Both the position numbers and the translations under genes were made by a program. A DNA stretch of 64,000 bases, from assembly GCA_028017165.1 (NCBI GenBank), contig CM051523.1:20626501-20690500 (forward strand). The letters run 5' to 3'. Source of the stretch: Herpetospermum pedunculosum. Lineage: Eukaryota > Streptophyta > Magnoliopsida > Cucurbitales > Cucurbitaceae. Of this stretch, positions 43,926-54,793 are shown piece by piece; position 1 is the stretch's first letter, and every line of letters starts with the position of its first letter. The notes beneath the pieces are model-generated. The model ran no database searches and was not told the DNA's origin. It saw only the letters and a program-made list of their open reading frames with translations.

Positions 43926-44206
43926 CGTAAAAGGCGGAATGTTAATTATGCAACGTCATTGAAACAAACCGTCATCATATTATTTGCATCCGGTGGAACA
44001 ACAATGACTTTTTTCGCCCGTCATTAAAACCAACTTACAATTGCAGTTTTGCACTGTCATTGTAGAAAACCGCCATCATACATATACGGTTTACGATGAC
44101 AGTTTTAAACCGCCATTAAAGGCAACCGCCATCGTATCCCTACGATGACACCACATTATATGGAAAATTGTAAAACTGCCATCATATGGCTGAATTTGTT
44201 GTAGTC
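43926..44206. mobile_element. Terminal fragment of a CACTA transposon
   Basis: It ends ttgttgtagt at 44197-44206, the complement of a CACTACAACAA-type terminus with its last base changed. Upstream are multiple subterminal repeats of AAACCGCCATCATA and its inverse TACGATGACAG. The other terminus and a transposase are not in the window. Confidence 0.6.
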
Positions 44207-44453
44207 TTCACAACCCGCCTCCCCATTTTCTTAATTCTGCGAGATGAAAGTCTCATGCACGGTTTTGAATGAGAGAAAGAAGTGAGGCATCCTCTTTTCG
44301 ACTCTGACTCTCCCACTCCAGTCGTGATGGAAGAGGGGCTCTAAGCGATCACGAGCGAAGACGTGTCGAAGTGAAAGCCCCTGAGATTATTAAACGTAAA
44401 TCTGTGCACGAACCTATGCAAACAGGGTTAAAAGCGGTAGATAATTGTAACTT

Positions 44454-44595
44454 ATAAATAGTCTTACAAAACCAACCAACATGAAACAAACTGCAGCCCA
44501 CATTTGGTGCTACTAGTAAATAACATAAATAGTCTTACAAAACCAACCAACATGAAACAAACTGCAGCCCACATTTGGTGCTACTAGTAAATAAC
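44454..44595 (+). repeat. 71-bp tandem duplication
   Basis: Two adjacent copies of a 71-bp unit beginning ataaatagtcttacaaaacc and containing ctgcagcccacatttggtgc. They appear identical over nearly the whole unit. Confidence 0.93.
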
Positions 44596-45247
44596 ACGTG
44601 CATTGCACGTGAAATTTTGTCATTTTATTTTAAAGTCTAAAACATAAAATTAATAAAATAGTTTTTTTTTTTAAATTAGAACATGTTATTTTGAATAAAC
44701 ATATATAATATTTATAAATAAATTATTTAATTATAATCTTTTCATATTTACTTTTCCCTAAAAAAAAAAAAGATAATAAGAGAAAAAAAAAACTACAACC
44801 ATGAAAACCTATTTCAATTGATGCACAATTTAAAAGGAAAGAACCTGCCCATTTTTTTTTTTAGAAAAAAGATTGTTCATTTGATTTTTAATTTGGATAA
44901 ACAAAATCACCACATATAACTTTTATTGTTTTAGTTTGAATTATTATAACTATTTTTATATTCATTTTAAAATTTTCAATTAACCGAGTAGAAATGATTA
45001 GAATTTGAATTGTGTGATTTCAAAATAATAATATAATAATAAATTAATGCAAATACAATCACTATTAATGGTAGTTAAAAATGAAAAAAAATGAAAATTA
45101 ACTTATTAGCTATAGATTAAATAGAAAAATATTTATACATAAGACATTGAAATCTCCAACAGTACAATAGCCAAACTGTGTAACTAACAAAAACAAAAAT
45201 TGTTGAAGATGAAGATGAGAAGAATCGCCTCGTTCGTTTTCTCTACG
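44596..45247. other. AT-rich intergenic DNA
   Basis: It starts with acgtgcattgcacgtga, a short palindromic phrase common in plant repeats, then AT-rich sequence. No gene seen. Confidence 0.5.
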
Positions 45248-45990
45248 GATGAATTGTTTGATTGATATAGAACAAATATTTATAGTAACAATGAAGGTTG
45301 ATTTCATGAAGTGAGGGTCACCAAGAGTCATCTTGAAAAGTTACATAGACAACCAAGTGGATGAATACTAAAAGTCATCTTGGGAGTTAATACGAAAAAT
45401 AATGTAAAATTTAATTTCATGTAAATTTAAAATGGATGGAATACCAACAGATCACATGCACAATTTTTTTGGTGTTGGAATACAAAAGTACAACCATAAG
45501 CTCAAGTTTTTTAAAAGGAAAAAACAAAAATGGAGGGCAAAATGAGGAGAAAAAAATTTATTCTATTATGATTAAATCAGTGTCGTCTCCTCCCAATTCA
45601 GTCATATTTCTCCAGTCCTTCGTAATCGTGTAATAAAAAATAACATAACAGAAAAAAGAAAAAAAATACACTAAAATGAAATATCCTAGGATACACTAAA
45701 ATGAATTGTTTGATTGATGGAAAATATATTTATAGTGACAATGAAGGTTGGTTTCATAAAGTGAGGGTCACCAAGAGTCATCTTGAAGAGTTGAATGGGC
45801 AATCAAGTGGATGAATACTAAAAGTCATCTCGAGAGTAATAGAAAAAATGATGTAAAATTCAATTTTACTTAAATTTAAAATGGATGGAATACCCAGAGA
45901 TGTACACGATTTTTTTGGTGTTGGAATACAAAAGTACAACCATAACCTCAATTTAAAAAAAAAAAAAAACAAAAATGAAGGGCAAAATTA
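45248..45990. repeat. Two diverged direct repeats of about 290 bp
   Basis: 45248-45541 and 45702-45990 share gaattgtttgattgat, gtgagggtcaccaagagtca, ggatgaatactaaaagtcat and tttttggtgttggaatacaa in the same order, with scattered differences. No coding potential. Confidence 0.88.
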
Positions 45991-46105
45991 AAATAAAAAG
46001 TTTTTCCTTAAACCTCTTTTAGATATAGGAAGATTGACATAGAAAGAAACAACAAACTTCTATTCTAAATTAATTATTAGAAACTAACATTCAACACTAA
46101 ATGCC

Positions 46106-46207
46106 AAAGCGAGCATGGCTCAGCGGGCATATGTATGTGTCGATGACCAAGAGGTCTGTGGTTCGAATCCCTCCACCCCCAATGTAATAAAAAAAAAAAA
46201 AAAAAAA
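46106..46207 (+). mobile_element. tRNA-derived SINE with A tail
   Basis: The head GAGCATGGCTCAGCGGGCAT resembles a tRNA A box. GTGGTTCGAATCCCTCCACC is a clear B box. CCCCCAATG and an A run of about 19 follow. It lacks a full tRNA fold, so it is a retroposon and not a tRNA gene. Confidence 0.72.
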
Positions 46208-46419
46208 CATTCAATACCAAATAATCTCAACAAATAATAATCAATACTAATTAATCTCAACAAATTCTGAGTTTTGAAAATAAATCATTTTAGGTGACAC
46301 TTCATATTAGTTTTTAGAAAAAAATATTTTTTGGTGTTTAATTCAGACACCTATCTAATTTTCATAATGTATTAAAATTATCAAAATACCCTCATACTAC
46401 TCCTTTAAATTTTCTCCAC

Positions 46420-46760
46420 CCATAATTGTTGTCGGCCACCTCCTTCGACAACGCCGTCGCCGACCATCTCCGGCCACCGCCAGCAACTTCCGGTGGCAAG
46501 CTTCGACCACCGTCGCCGATCTCTGCGGCCACCTCCGGCAACCAACTCTGGCCACCGTCGCCTGTCTCCGACCACCGTCGCCGATCTCCGGTGACCACTC
46601 CAGCGACACCTCCTCTCGTCGATCACCAGCGACGACCTTCGGCGAAACTTCGGCCGATCACCGACGAAACTCCGACCGATCTCCGACGATGCCTCAGACG
46701 ATAACCACCCTGGCGACCTCTGGCAACTAACGACGACCACCACCACTCTTACCCCGTCAC
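46420..46760. repeat. GC-rich degenerate CCACCGTCGCC repeat
   Basis: About 340 bp of imperfect units of the type CGGCCACCGTCGCCGATCTC, far more GC-rich than its surroundings. Open in several frames on both strands, which is a by-product of the repeat. No protein motif. Confidence 0.7.
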
Positions 46761-47029
46761 CGACAATAATAAATATCGATCATAATTTTTAAAATACAAA
46801 TTTAAATTTATTAATTCATATTTTTTTTTTATTAATAGTTGTCATTTATGGTAATTTGACATTAGGAGAAACGTAGAGTAAATCAAACAAACTTCTAGAT
46901 AAAAACAGTTTTGAGAAAAATGTAACCAAAGTGTTTTTAATTATAAACATTTCTAGAAAAAAATGTTTAAAAAAAATGCATTATTTGAAAAACATTTTTT
47001 TAGTAGTCAATCCAAGTACACCCTTCTTC

Positions 47030-47275
47030 TTCTTATTCTGTCCAATCGAAGCCCTCCGCCGACAAGGAAACTCTTCTCGATTTCTTGAATCAAACCCAGA
47101 CGAATCGTCTTATGGAATGCTTCTGCCTCTGCTTGTACTTGAGTTGGAATTAGTTGCGATTCAAATCAATTGGTTGTTTTCACTCTCCGGTTGCCCAACA
47201 TTAGACCTTGTCGGTCCGATTCCGGCAAATACTCTCGGTCGATTGAATCGGCTCAGGGTTCTGAGTCTTCGATAG
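47030..47275 (+). pseudogene. Fragment of a leucine-rich-repeat receptor kinase, first exon part
   Basis: In shifting frames it encodes ADKETLLDFLNQT, then NASASACT followed by a stop and VGISCDSNQLVVFTLRLP, then LVGPIPANTLGRLNRLRVLS. This is the N-terminal LRRNT domain and first repeat of plant probable inactive receptor kinases. Frame changes and stops occur, and no further repeats or kinase follow. It is probably a captured or decayed gene fragment. Confidence 0.78.
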
Positions 47276-47639
47276 AATGTCTGGGAATTTGATTGTCGTG
47301 GAAGTATGAGGACGAACAGACGACGTTGGAGTTGTGGAATTGGGCGTGGTAGTTGCTAGAGGCAGTGACAAATTTGTTTGCCAGAGTTCGTAAAACATGT
47401 AAACCTCGTAACGAACGTAACAGCTGGGAAGCATAACTCTCCCAGTTCATTTATTAGTGCAACAACTCGTACTATAATTGATAGCTACAAAAATTGAGAA
47501 TTAAAATTTGAAAGTTTTGCTATATTTGCAAATTAAAAAATCGTAACTACATTTGCAATTTTGTGTTTTGCTATTTAGTGCAATTCTCCATGATTTTATC
47601 GTTGTTTGCTTTTGAAATTGTGTTTTTGAGAAGTTCTCT

Positions 47640-48693
47640 AGGGAATTTGAGGTTCTTTAGGAGATTTTTTGGGAGAAGTTGAAGAGGGGAGTGGTCGGAA
47701 GGAGAACTTTCTTTGCCGATCATCCTGAAGCCCTACCTTGAAGTCATCCACCATTTTTTATTTCTTCTCTAAGCTTTTCTTTACAAATGTTCATAGTTTA
47801 AGCCATTACTTAGTTTAACACTTTCTTGCATCTTTTGTTTTTCATTTGTTGTTGAACTTTGTTCCTTGTTTATTAATAAAGTATGTTAATGAAGTTGAAT
47901 TCCTTTCATAATCTCTCTTTAAATATGAGTTAATTTCTTTTGTGTGGGTTGGTTCAATCGAAGTTTGAAGGAGCTATGCGTGAGTAGAGTTTGTAGGAAA
48001 GGCACATGGTACAAACCTTTTGTTGTACGTGCCTTATTTAATTGTTTAAGTTCGTCTGATCAACCAATTTCAGTAGCAACATGCATAGATACTGAGAGGG
48101 TCGTGCATGTGGAACACCATATAACTTGTGAGCATTGACATCAAGTCAGGATTCCTTAGAGATATTGCGTCCACTCATAGACTAAAAGACTTCTTTTAGT
48201 CTATGAGTGGACGCAATATCTCTAAGGAATCCTGACTTGATGTCAATGCTCACAAGTTATATGGTGTTCCACATGCAGGGTTGCATAGTACCTTCAAGTG
48301 AACCAAGAACCAACCCTCACTTCTTCTCACTATTGCATATCTTTCACTTTACGCACATCACCATCAAACGACAAACAATCATTACTCATTGTTACAAGTC
48401 ACACATAGTACGTTACACATGTTTTGTTGTTTGTAAGACAGTAAAACACACATTCCCTCCCTGTGTTCGATCTTGGAATACTCATTCCACTTTAGTACTT
48501 GCCGATGATAAGTGTATACTTGCGCTTACTCTTGGGTGACAACATTGTGTGTTAAATGAGTTGTATGCGCTTACTCACCTCACACATCCTTTGCACTTAA
48601 CTTCATTATTTTCATCATCCACGGTTCTAACACATAAACATCACATTTTCATATCACACATATCAAGTCCTTGGTGTCGCTGCCAGGGATAAG
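47640..48693 (+). mobile_element. Relic of an Athila-type LTR and leader
   Basis: The end at 48672-48690 reads TGGTGTCGCTGCCAGGGAT, a mutated form of the TGGCGCC...GCCGGGGA primer site. Before it, ccctgtgttcgatcttgg and acttgcgcttactc resemble the leader of gypsy LTRs. No coding part follows. A copy of about 100 bp of flank (47540-47640) recurs at 48868-48965, so the insertion or a later event duplicated flanking DNA. Confidence 0.5.
48104..48277. repeat. Perfect palindrome with 86-bp arms
   Basis: Left arm 48104-48189 and right arm 48192-48277 are exact reverse complements, separated by 2 bp (ct). I checked the arms base by base. They contain no ORF. It would form a very stable DNA cruciform or RNA hairpin. 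Confidence 0.96.
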
Positions 48694-49209
48694 TCTACAC
48701 ACACAAAACACCCCAATCAATTACCGATATGATTTATATTTGGTGTATCAGACAACTAATATACCAAATATAAGATATATCAATTATGACTTGTACACCA
48801 AATATAAAGTATATCAATGTCTAACGAAATATACCTCGGCCGGTTAAACTCTCGACCGGTTAAAATATTGTAGCTACATTTGTAATTTTACTAAAGTGTT
48901 TAGCTATCTAGTGCAATTCTTCATGATTTGATCGTTGTTTCCTTTTGAAATTGTGTTCTTACACTATCAAAAACTAAACTATTTTGAAATGGGTTCTGCA
49001 ATCAAGAAATTCTATAATCGGTACGTAGAAGAAATACACATGAAAAAGCAATAAAGACAAAAAAGCATCCTGAAAATGTCCTGAAACTAAAGAAATGTTT
49101 TTTTTTTCTTCTACATTACAATTTGATGGTAAACAAGGATGGGGAGATTCTCAGTTTTATTTTCTTGATTGATGATTTATACAATAGATAAAGATTTGAC
49201 ATTTAATCT
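48694..49209. other. 3' flank of GDSL copy 2
   Basis: It contains short repeats of accaaatataa, an inverted accggttaa pair, and from about 48935 on sequence homologous to the 3' flank of GDSL copy 1. No gene seen. Confidence 0.55.
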
Positions 49210-51550
49210 TCAATTAGGAATATGAAACAAAGATTTGACATTGACGGGCTTGGAACTATTTGAATCTCCATTCCATATCCTTTCTGCAAGTATTTGATAT
49301 GTTCTATCACTTCCATGGTCGGAATCAAAGAACAAATACTCTTTAGGATTCCCACATAATTGATATTCTTTTACATCATCCATTCCTCCACAACTTTGTA
49401 TTCCTCTAAATTGCCCACTTCCACAACATGCAACATTCACTTCTTTTAGACCTGTTTCCAAATACAAACGGTCAGAAACCCACATTAAGAGTCAATGCTT
49501 AAAAATTGCTTATTTAAATTCACGTACCATATTTTGCAGGATTTCTTGTTATTTCATCGAACACTTTGTATGAATCGGCATAGGAATATCTGAATCCTTT
49601 GAGTTTCGTAGCGAGCTTTTGTAGTGCTTTGTAGAGTTGTATGTTGTGCAATTCTACAAGTTGATTAAGTTGTTCCAATCGGGCATCTTTGCCTTGTAAT
49701 GCAACTGCTTCTGCTACAGCAGGTACATGACCAAAAGACCAAAGATTTAGCACAACAAATTTTCTTCCTCCTTTCTTATGGATTTCCTATTCAATGATAT
49801 ACCAATAGGAAATTAGATCAAAATTTTAACACATTAATGCATAAGAGATTGAGATTGATTGGTTTACTTTTATGACAGAGGTTAAGTTGCCAATCACCAA
49901 ATCAACATATTCTTGCAATGAGTAGGAATTGAAGAGCTTGGAGTCTAAGGCAAAGGTACGATAATCGTTGATCCCAATTGAGAATAAGTAAACAGCTGTT
50001 GATAGTAATGCCTTTGCTTCTGTCTTTCCATGTTGCTTTTTCAGAATCCTTTCTACTTTCTTGAAATTGCTTAGCTGAGTTTTCAGGCTTATTACCTGAA
50101 ATTTAAGGTATTAATTTCTGGAAAAAATTCTAATATTTTAACTCTGTACTAGTCGGTCAATACAAGCATAAAATTTTAAAACTAAAGGTTAAATTATAAG
50201 TTAAGTCTCTAAGCGTTTTCATGTTGTGTTTAATAGGCTCTAAATTTTAAAAATATCTAATAGGCTATGAACTTTTAATCTTGCGTCTCATAGGTCTCTA
50301 GCATATTCAACATTTTTTTTAAAATTAATAAACTTATTAGAAATAAAATTGAATTTTGTGTCTCATAAGGATATTATGCTTTCAATTTTGAATCTAACAC
50401 ATTCGTAAATTTAAAAAAAATGTCGAAGATGTTAATGACATATTAAACACAAAATTGAAATTTCATAGACTTGTTCAACACATAATCAAAAATTTTAGTT
50501 CAAACAATATGTGGGAGTGAGGAATTCGTATCTCTAACCTTTGTTGATAGTACATGGCTTGACCAGTGGAGTTAGTCAAAATTTGACCTTATATTAAGGA
50601 CTTCTTAGAAATCATATTCAGAAATCTGAAAGTTTAGGCCCCGTTTCATAACCATTTGTTTTTTGAAAAAATAAAGCTTATAAACTTTAGTTGCACTTAT
50701 AAGTTTCTTTGATTGTTTATCTACTTTCTACCAATGTTTTAAAAAATTAAAGCAAAGTTTTGAAAAAAAAAAAAGAATGTAATTTTTAAAAACTTGTTTA
50801 TATTTTTGAAATTTGATTAATTATTCAAATGTTTACGTAAGAAAATTGAAACTCACAGTAAAAAAATTATAAACACTGAGTTCCAAAAATTATAAACACT
50901 GAGTTCCACTCATAAGTTTCTTTGTTTGTTTATCTACTTCTACCAATTTCTTTTTAAAAATTTGTTTATGTTTTTAAAGTTCAACTAAGAATTTATAAAT
51001 GTTTCTCTAACAAAATAGAAATCTATAGAAAAGATATATTTAAAAGACAAAGACTAAAAACGAAATTTGCATATGCAAAATTGAAAAATAAAGAAATTTT
51101 ACTGATAATCCTCGATTGATTTGATCGAGAGCCCCTGCTCCACCAGATGCAAAATTGATGCCATCAATGTAATGCTTATTCCCAGGATAAAGATATGGAA
51201 GAACCATTCGCAAATTTGCATATTCAACTGCAAGAACAGAACAAAGAACATAAGAACATAACTCCAACAAATGATAGATGAAATGATTGAAATTTATTGT
51301 TGTTGGTACCGAAGTAATCAGGAACAACTCTGCCATCGGACCATCTTCCAGTGGGATATTTGAAGAAAGTTTGACCATATGGGGAGTAATTTGATTGAGC
51401 AATGGGTCTTGTATTGATGTAATTGTTGTTTCCAGTATCAACTATGGAATCTCCGAAAATGAACAGAGGAACATCATTCTTCTCATCATTGCAAACAACA
51501 GACCCAACACCAAAAAAGATGAATAATAAACACAACTTTGAATTCCCCAT
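49210..51550 (-). CDS. GDSL esterase/lipase (SGNH hydrolase), five exons, intact
   Basis: Exons on the minus strand are 51550-51310, 51227-51103, 50095-49868, 49786-49528 and 49451-49210. All introns are GT-AG and the joined 1095 bp encodes 364 aa, the usual length. Secreted GDSL enzymes hydrolyse ester bonds of lipids, cutin monomers or acetylated polysaccharides; the substrate here cannot be told. A hydrophobic N-terminus (KLCLLFIFFGVGSVV) is a signal peptide. Block I is FIFGDSIVDTGNNNY with the catalytic Ser. The Gly of block II is in INFASGGAGAL, block III is SIGINDY (Asn), and block V is FFDSDHGSDRTY with Asp and His. The usual H-P-T-E after the His position reads H-G-S-D. Intron 2 is about 1 kb. 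It is a duplicate of 17231-19362 on the same strand, and this copy has none of its deletions. Confidence 0.94.
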
Positions 51551-52149
51551 TATATTTGAGGTTGACAGTAATAATTTTGATAGCTCAAAGCTGCTGGGTT
51601 GGACTGTAATTGTAAATATATATATAGTGAGAAGAAATCAATTTTGGAACGCCATTGCCATTGACCATGATGACGACTTGATGTTCAAGTTCAAGTAAGA
51701 AATCAATTTTGAAACGCCATTGCCATTGACCATGATGACGACTTGATGTTCAAGTTCAAGTTAGAAAAGTCATTCTTGATCCTCAAGGAATCACAACAAC
51801 TTTGACCAATCTCAAAACCGTAAACCCTAAACAACCCTACTTAATGAAACAAAAAATAGATTATCTTGTAAAGTCGTAGCAACAATCTTTTTATGGCCTT
51901 CAAATCAGACTCCATACGCTCCATGTGTTCATTCAGACGTTGTAGTTACTTAGTGCATTTGCAACTCTTCTTCCTCTTCTTCTTCGTCCCCCTCATTATT
52001 GACTTCATCGTTCACATGTCCCGAACCTCCCAAGTGAGGCATCTCACCTGTCTTTTCAACATGTACGGACCCTACACCTGGGTCCTGTGATGACATGTCA
52101 ATGTGATGGACCGTCGTCTCCTCGACATTTGTGGAACCGACGAGGTGGT
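51551..52149. other. GDSL copy 2 promoter region and intergenic DNA
   Basis: A TATA-like tatatatata lies near 51618. A 65-bp tandem duplication at about 51632-51761 repeats aagaaatcaattttg...gatgttcaagttcaag. The remainder shows no clear gene, though part may be further decayed sequence of the DUF1985 locus. Confidence 0.55.
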
Positions 52150-53059
52150 CCTCACCCCCTCGAGTACAGTTTCACTCCCCTCGGGTACAGTTTGTGGACG
52201 GGGAGAGCCTCCAATCTTCGATTAATAAATCGAATCTCTTCATCCGTCGGTATGATGGTCATTGTAATTGTGGTCTGTAACATAACTTAGATTAAAAAAA
52301 TGTTCACAATTAACAGTGACAATAACAAAATAGACCTCAAATAAGTGAACTAACCACATCCGGTTGGAACACCTCGTCGCGAAGCCGTTTATATGAAGGT
52401 GACTGTCGACATGACCATCTAAGAATACGTGGAATGACCGTATCATTGAGATGAGTTGCGACACGTTGGGTCAACGACGATACAACCTCATATGCCCATA
52501 TCTGCATTAACAAAAAACTACTTAAAAAATAAATAATCTCATATGGTTTTTTAAATCTATAACTTCAAATAGTGAAAACCTGGAGTGCATGCGGATAACC
52601 ATACAAACTATATATCTTCGTTTTCTTCAACGCACCCGTCTTCCCTTTATAGGAATCGACTTTCCCATTCAAAGCTTTTTTTAGGTTTTGAATAGTTTTC
52701 TTGAATATTAGGCTGCTCTAATTCTTATTACAAAATTGCTCTCAATCATCAATGATATTCAAGAGACTAGTATTCATTTTTTGCCTCCTCTCCCTCCCAA
52801 TTAAACCCAACTCAATGAAATAAAACAATGACACCTTCACAACGTCCTCATCAATCTCAAACACTATGGTTGAGTATAACTTCTCAAACTCATCAGCCTT
52901 AATACCCTTTAAATCCCTCATATACATGCCTCTCAATCTACTACTATTTACAACCCTCCCAACATTTCTACGCCCATGTCTAAGACCGGTTATAATGTCA
53001 AATTCTTCCTTACCGAAAGACACTCTTCTTCCTAACAGGTTAAAACTCATTACATCTAC
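52150..53059 (-). pseudogene. DUF1985-type (Ulp1-associated) protein fragment, disrupted
   Basis: Exon-like blocks on the minus strand lie at 53059-52579, 52501-52355 and from 52274 to about 52150, with GT-AG borders. The first contains VSFGKEEFDIITGLRHG and later KKTIQNLKKALNG and KTKIYSLYGYPHALQ. The second contains WAYEVVSSLTQRVATHLN and PRILRWSC. These are the DUF1985 and following segments of plant proteins often associated with Ulp1-like protease domains in Mutator-like elements. In-frame TGA (52742-52744) and TAG codons interrupt the first exon. The 5' part is cut off at 53059 by the LTR of element D. No Ulp1 catalytic domain is visible. Confidence 0.75.
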
Positions 53060-54780
53060 TGTTGCGTGCTCAGTGTGTAAATAAAAATGCGATGCGAGAG
53101 CACTCAGAACATGCAAGCATACATGGTCTTGTAGCAAGTAATAAGTATTTTTTCATTCGATTTCCCACAGAGATTTATTCTTAGTTACTAACGAAGTGAG
53201 ATGCTAAATTAGAAAGGGTGACTTAAATGGGGTGAATTGAAGATTAATGTGCCTAACTAATGAAGAATATACGAGATATGCAAGCATAAACGAAAGCAAG
53301 TAAAGAGATGAACTTGAATGTAGAGGAAAAAGAATTGCGGAGAAAGCAATTTGCTAGCAATAAAATCGCAAGGGTGAAATACTGGAAAAATGGCTAAGGC
53401 AAAAACAGAACTATAGAATTGCGCAGACAACAATTATCTAACAATTAAATTAGCAACGTTTTAAGGGTGAGATGGGGAAACAAGGTCAACTAACGACTCC
53501 TCTATAGGCTTTTTCATACGATTATTCAGCAGTAACTCAACTTATCATGCATCAATTTAACTCATTCTCATGCATCTCTCGATTACATGCATTAGATCCT
53601 TTAGTTCACTCATATCCAAGTAAGACTTAAGCATCTATTTATATAAGCAAGTTAAGGAATTGTGCTAGGAAAACGCCTATTCCTAGGTCGTTTTCTGGCT
53701 ACCATGAAAGGCTAGCATGAATGGACGACTCTGAACTCTTACTCCTTCCGGAGGTTAGGAGCTCTTTAGACAAAATGGATGGTCAATCGAAATTGCCCGT
53801 GGGATGAAGTACACATACATTCAATGCATTCGAAGTTATCCTACATGCTGAATTCACGTATTTCTACCTATAGATTCATCATTAGCAGACCCTTGTGTGA
53901 TTTAGTTACTCATGGTTGATGTGGAAGTGAAAATACTGGTTTGTTTAAGCATGATTAACAGTACGTAAATGAAAGCAAAGGAAAGACAGAAAGTGAATAG
54001 AAACTTGCGAAGTTGTAAATGATTTCTCTATTAAGTAAGATTCAAAGCTTAATGTGCAAAGACTGTAAAACAGTAAAGACTAAGCAAATGAAGACGAACA
54101 GAACAAATGACAGCAAACAGTAGAGAAAATGGAAGACAAAAAGCAGTAGAAAGCGATGTAAATGTGTGCGTGAACTCCTCGCCGCAAGCGCCTCGGATGA
54201 AGGGGAAGGTTAGCGTTTTTTGGGGATGAATCCAATCAGAAGAGAAGAAGGATCTTATCTTCTTCCTCTCGAATTATCGATGCCAAAAGCTGATTCCTTC
54301 ACTCCAACAAACGAGATAGAAAATGGAGAGAAACTGTGTTGAGATGGAGAGTTCTACGCTTCCAAGCTTGTTGTTCTCCTTCCCCATTGACCTCCTTTTA
54401 TAGCTCTTTGCAGGTACTCTTCAGTCAAGGAGAACCATCCATTCTGAACGACGACCCTCCACGTGGCAGCAGGGGAGAACTTGGGCGGCTGAAAGATCGC
54501 AACAAAACGACGGACGGTTGGAACAACTTAGCGTCTGCAACTTAAACATTGCGGAGACAGCAATGTTTCAGCAATTTTCCTGCAATGCACAATTTCAACT
54601 CTTTTAACTTCGTTTTTTATTCTTTTTTGTTCCTTTTACAAATAAGTCCTAATTTAGCTTCATTCCTTGATTTCTCATATTTAAGCACGTATTAAACTAA
54701 ATTCTAACAAAAACGCTTAAGAGTTTACTCAATTCCATGGTAAATAAGTCCCTAATTTATGCATTTTTGGAGACGTAACA
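53060..54780 (-). repeat. 3' LTR of element D
   Basis: 1721 bp, starting TGTTGCGTGCTC and ending GAGACGTAACA on the plus strand. It belongs to the same sub-type as solo LTR C. Its AATTGCGG palindromes (about 53333-53376, 53416-53450 and 54547-54587) are partly decayed. Confidence 0.93.
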
Positions 54781-54793
54781 CACCCCCAAACTT

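Noticed and set aside
44596..44620. Helitron 5' or 3' end suggested by acgtgcattgcacgtga
   Set aside because: No TC start, CTRR end with hairpin, or Rep/helicase sequence could be identified.
46106..46180. Possible tRNA gene with a good B box
   Set aside because: A complete cloverleaf with an anticodon arm is not visible and an A tail follows directly, so a SINE is the better reading.
46392..46746. Several overlapping 60-110-codon frames on both strands in the GC-rich block
   Set aside because: They are explained by the repetitive CCACCGTCGCC composition. No start context, splice sites or known domain.
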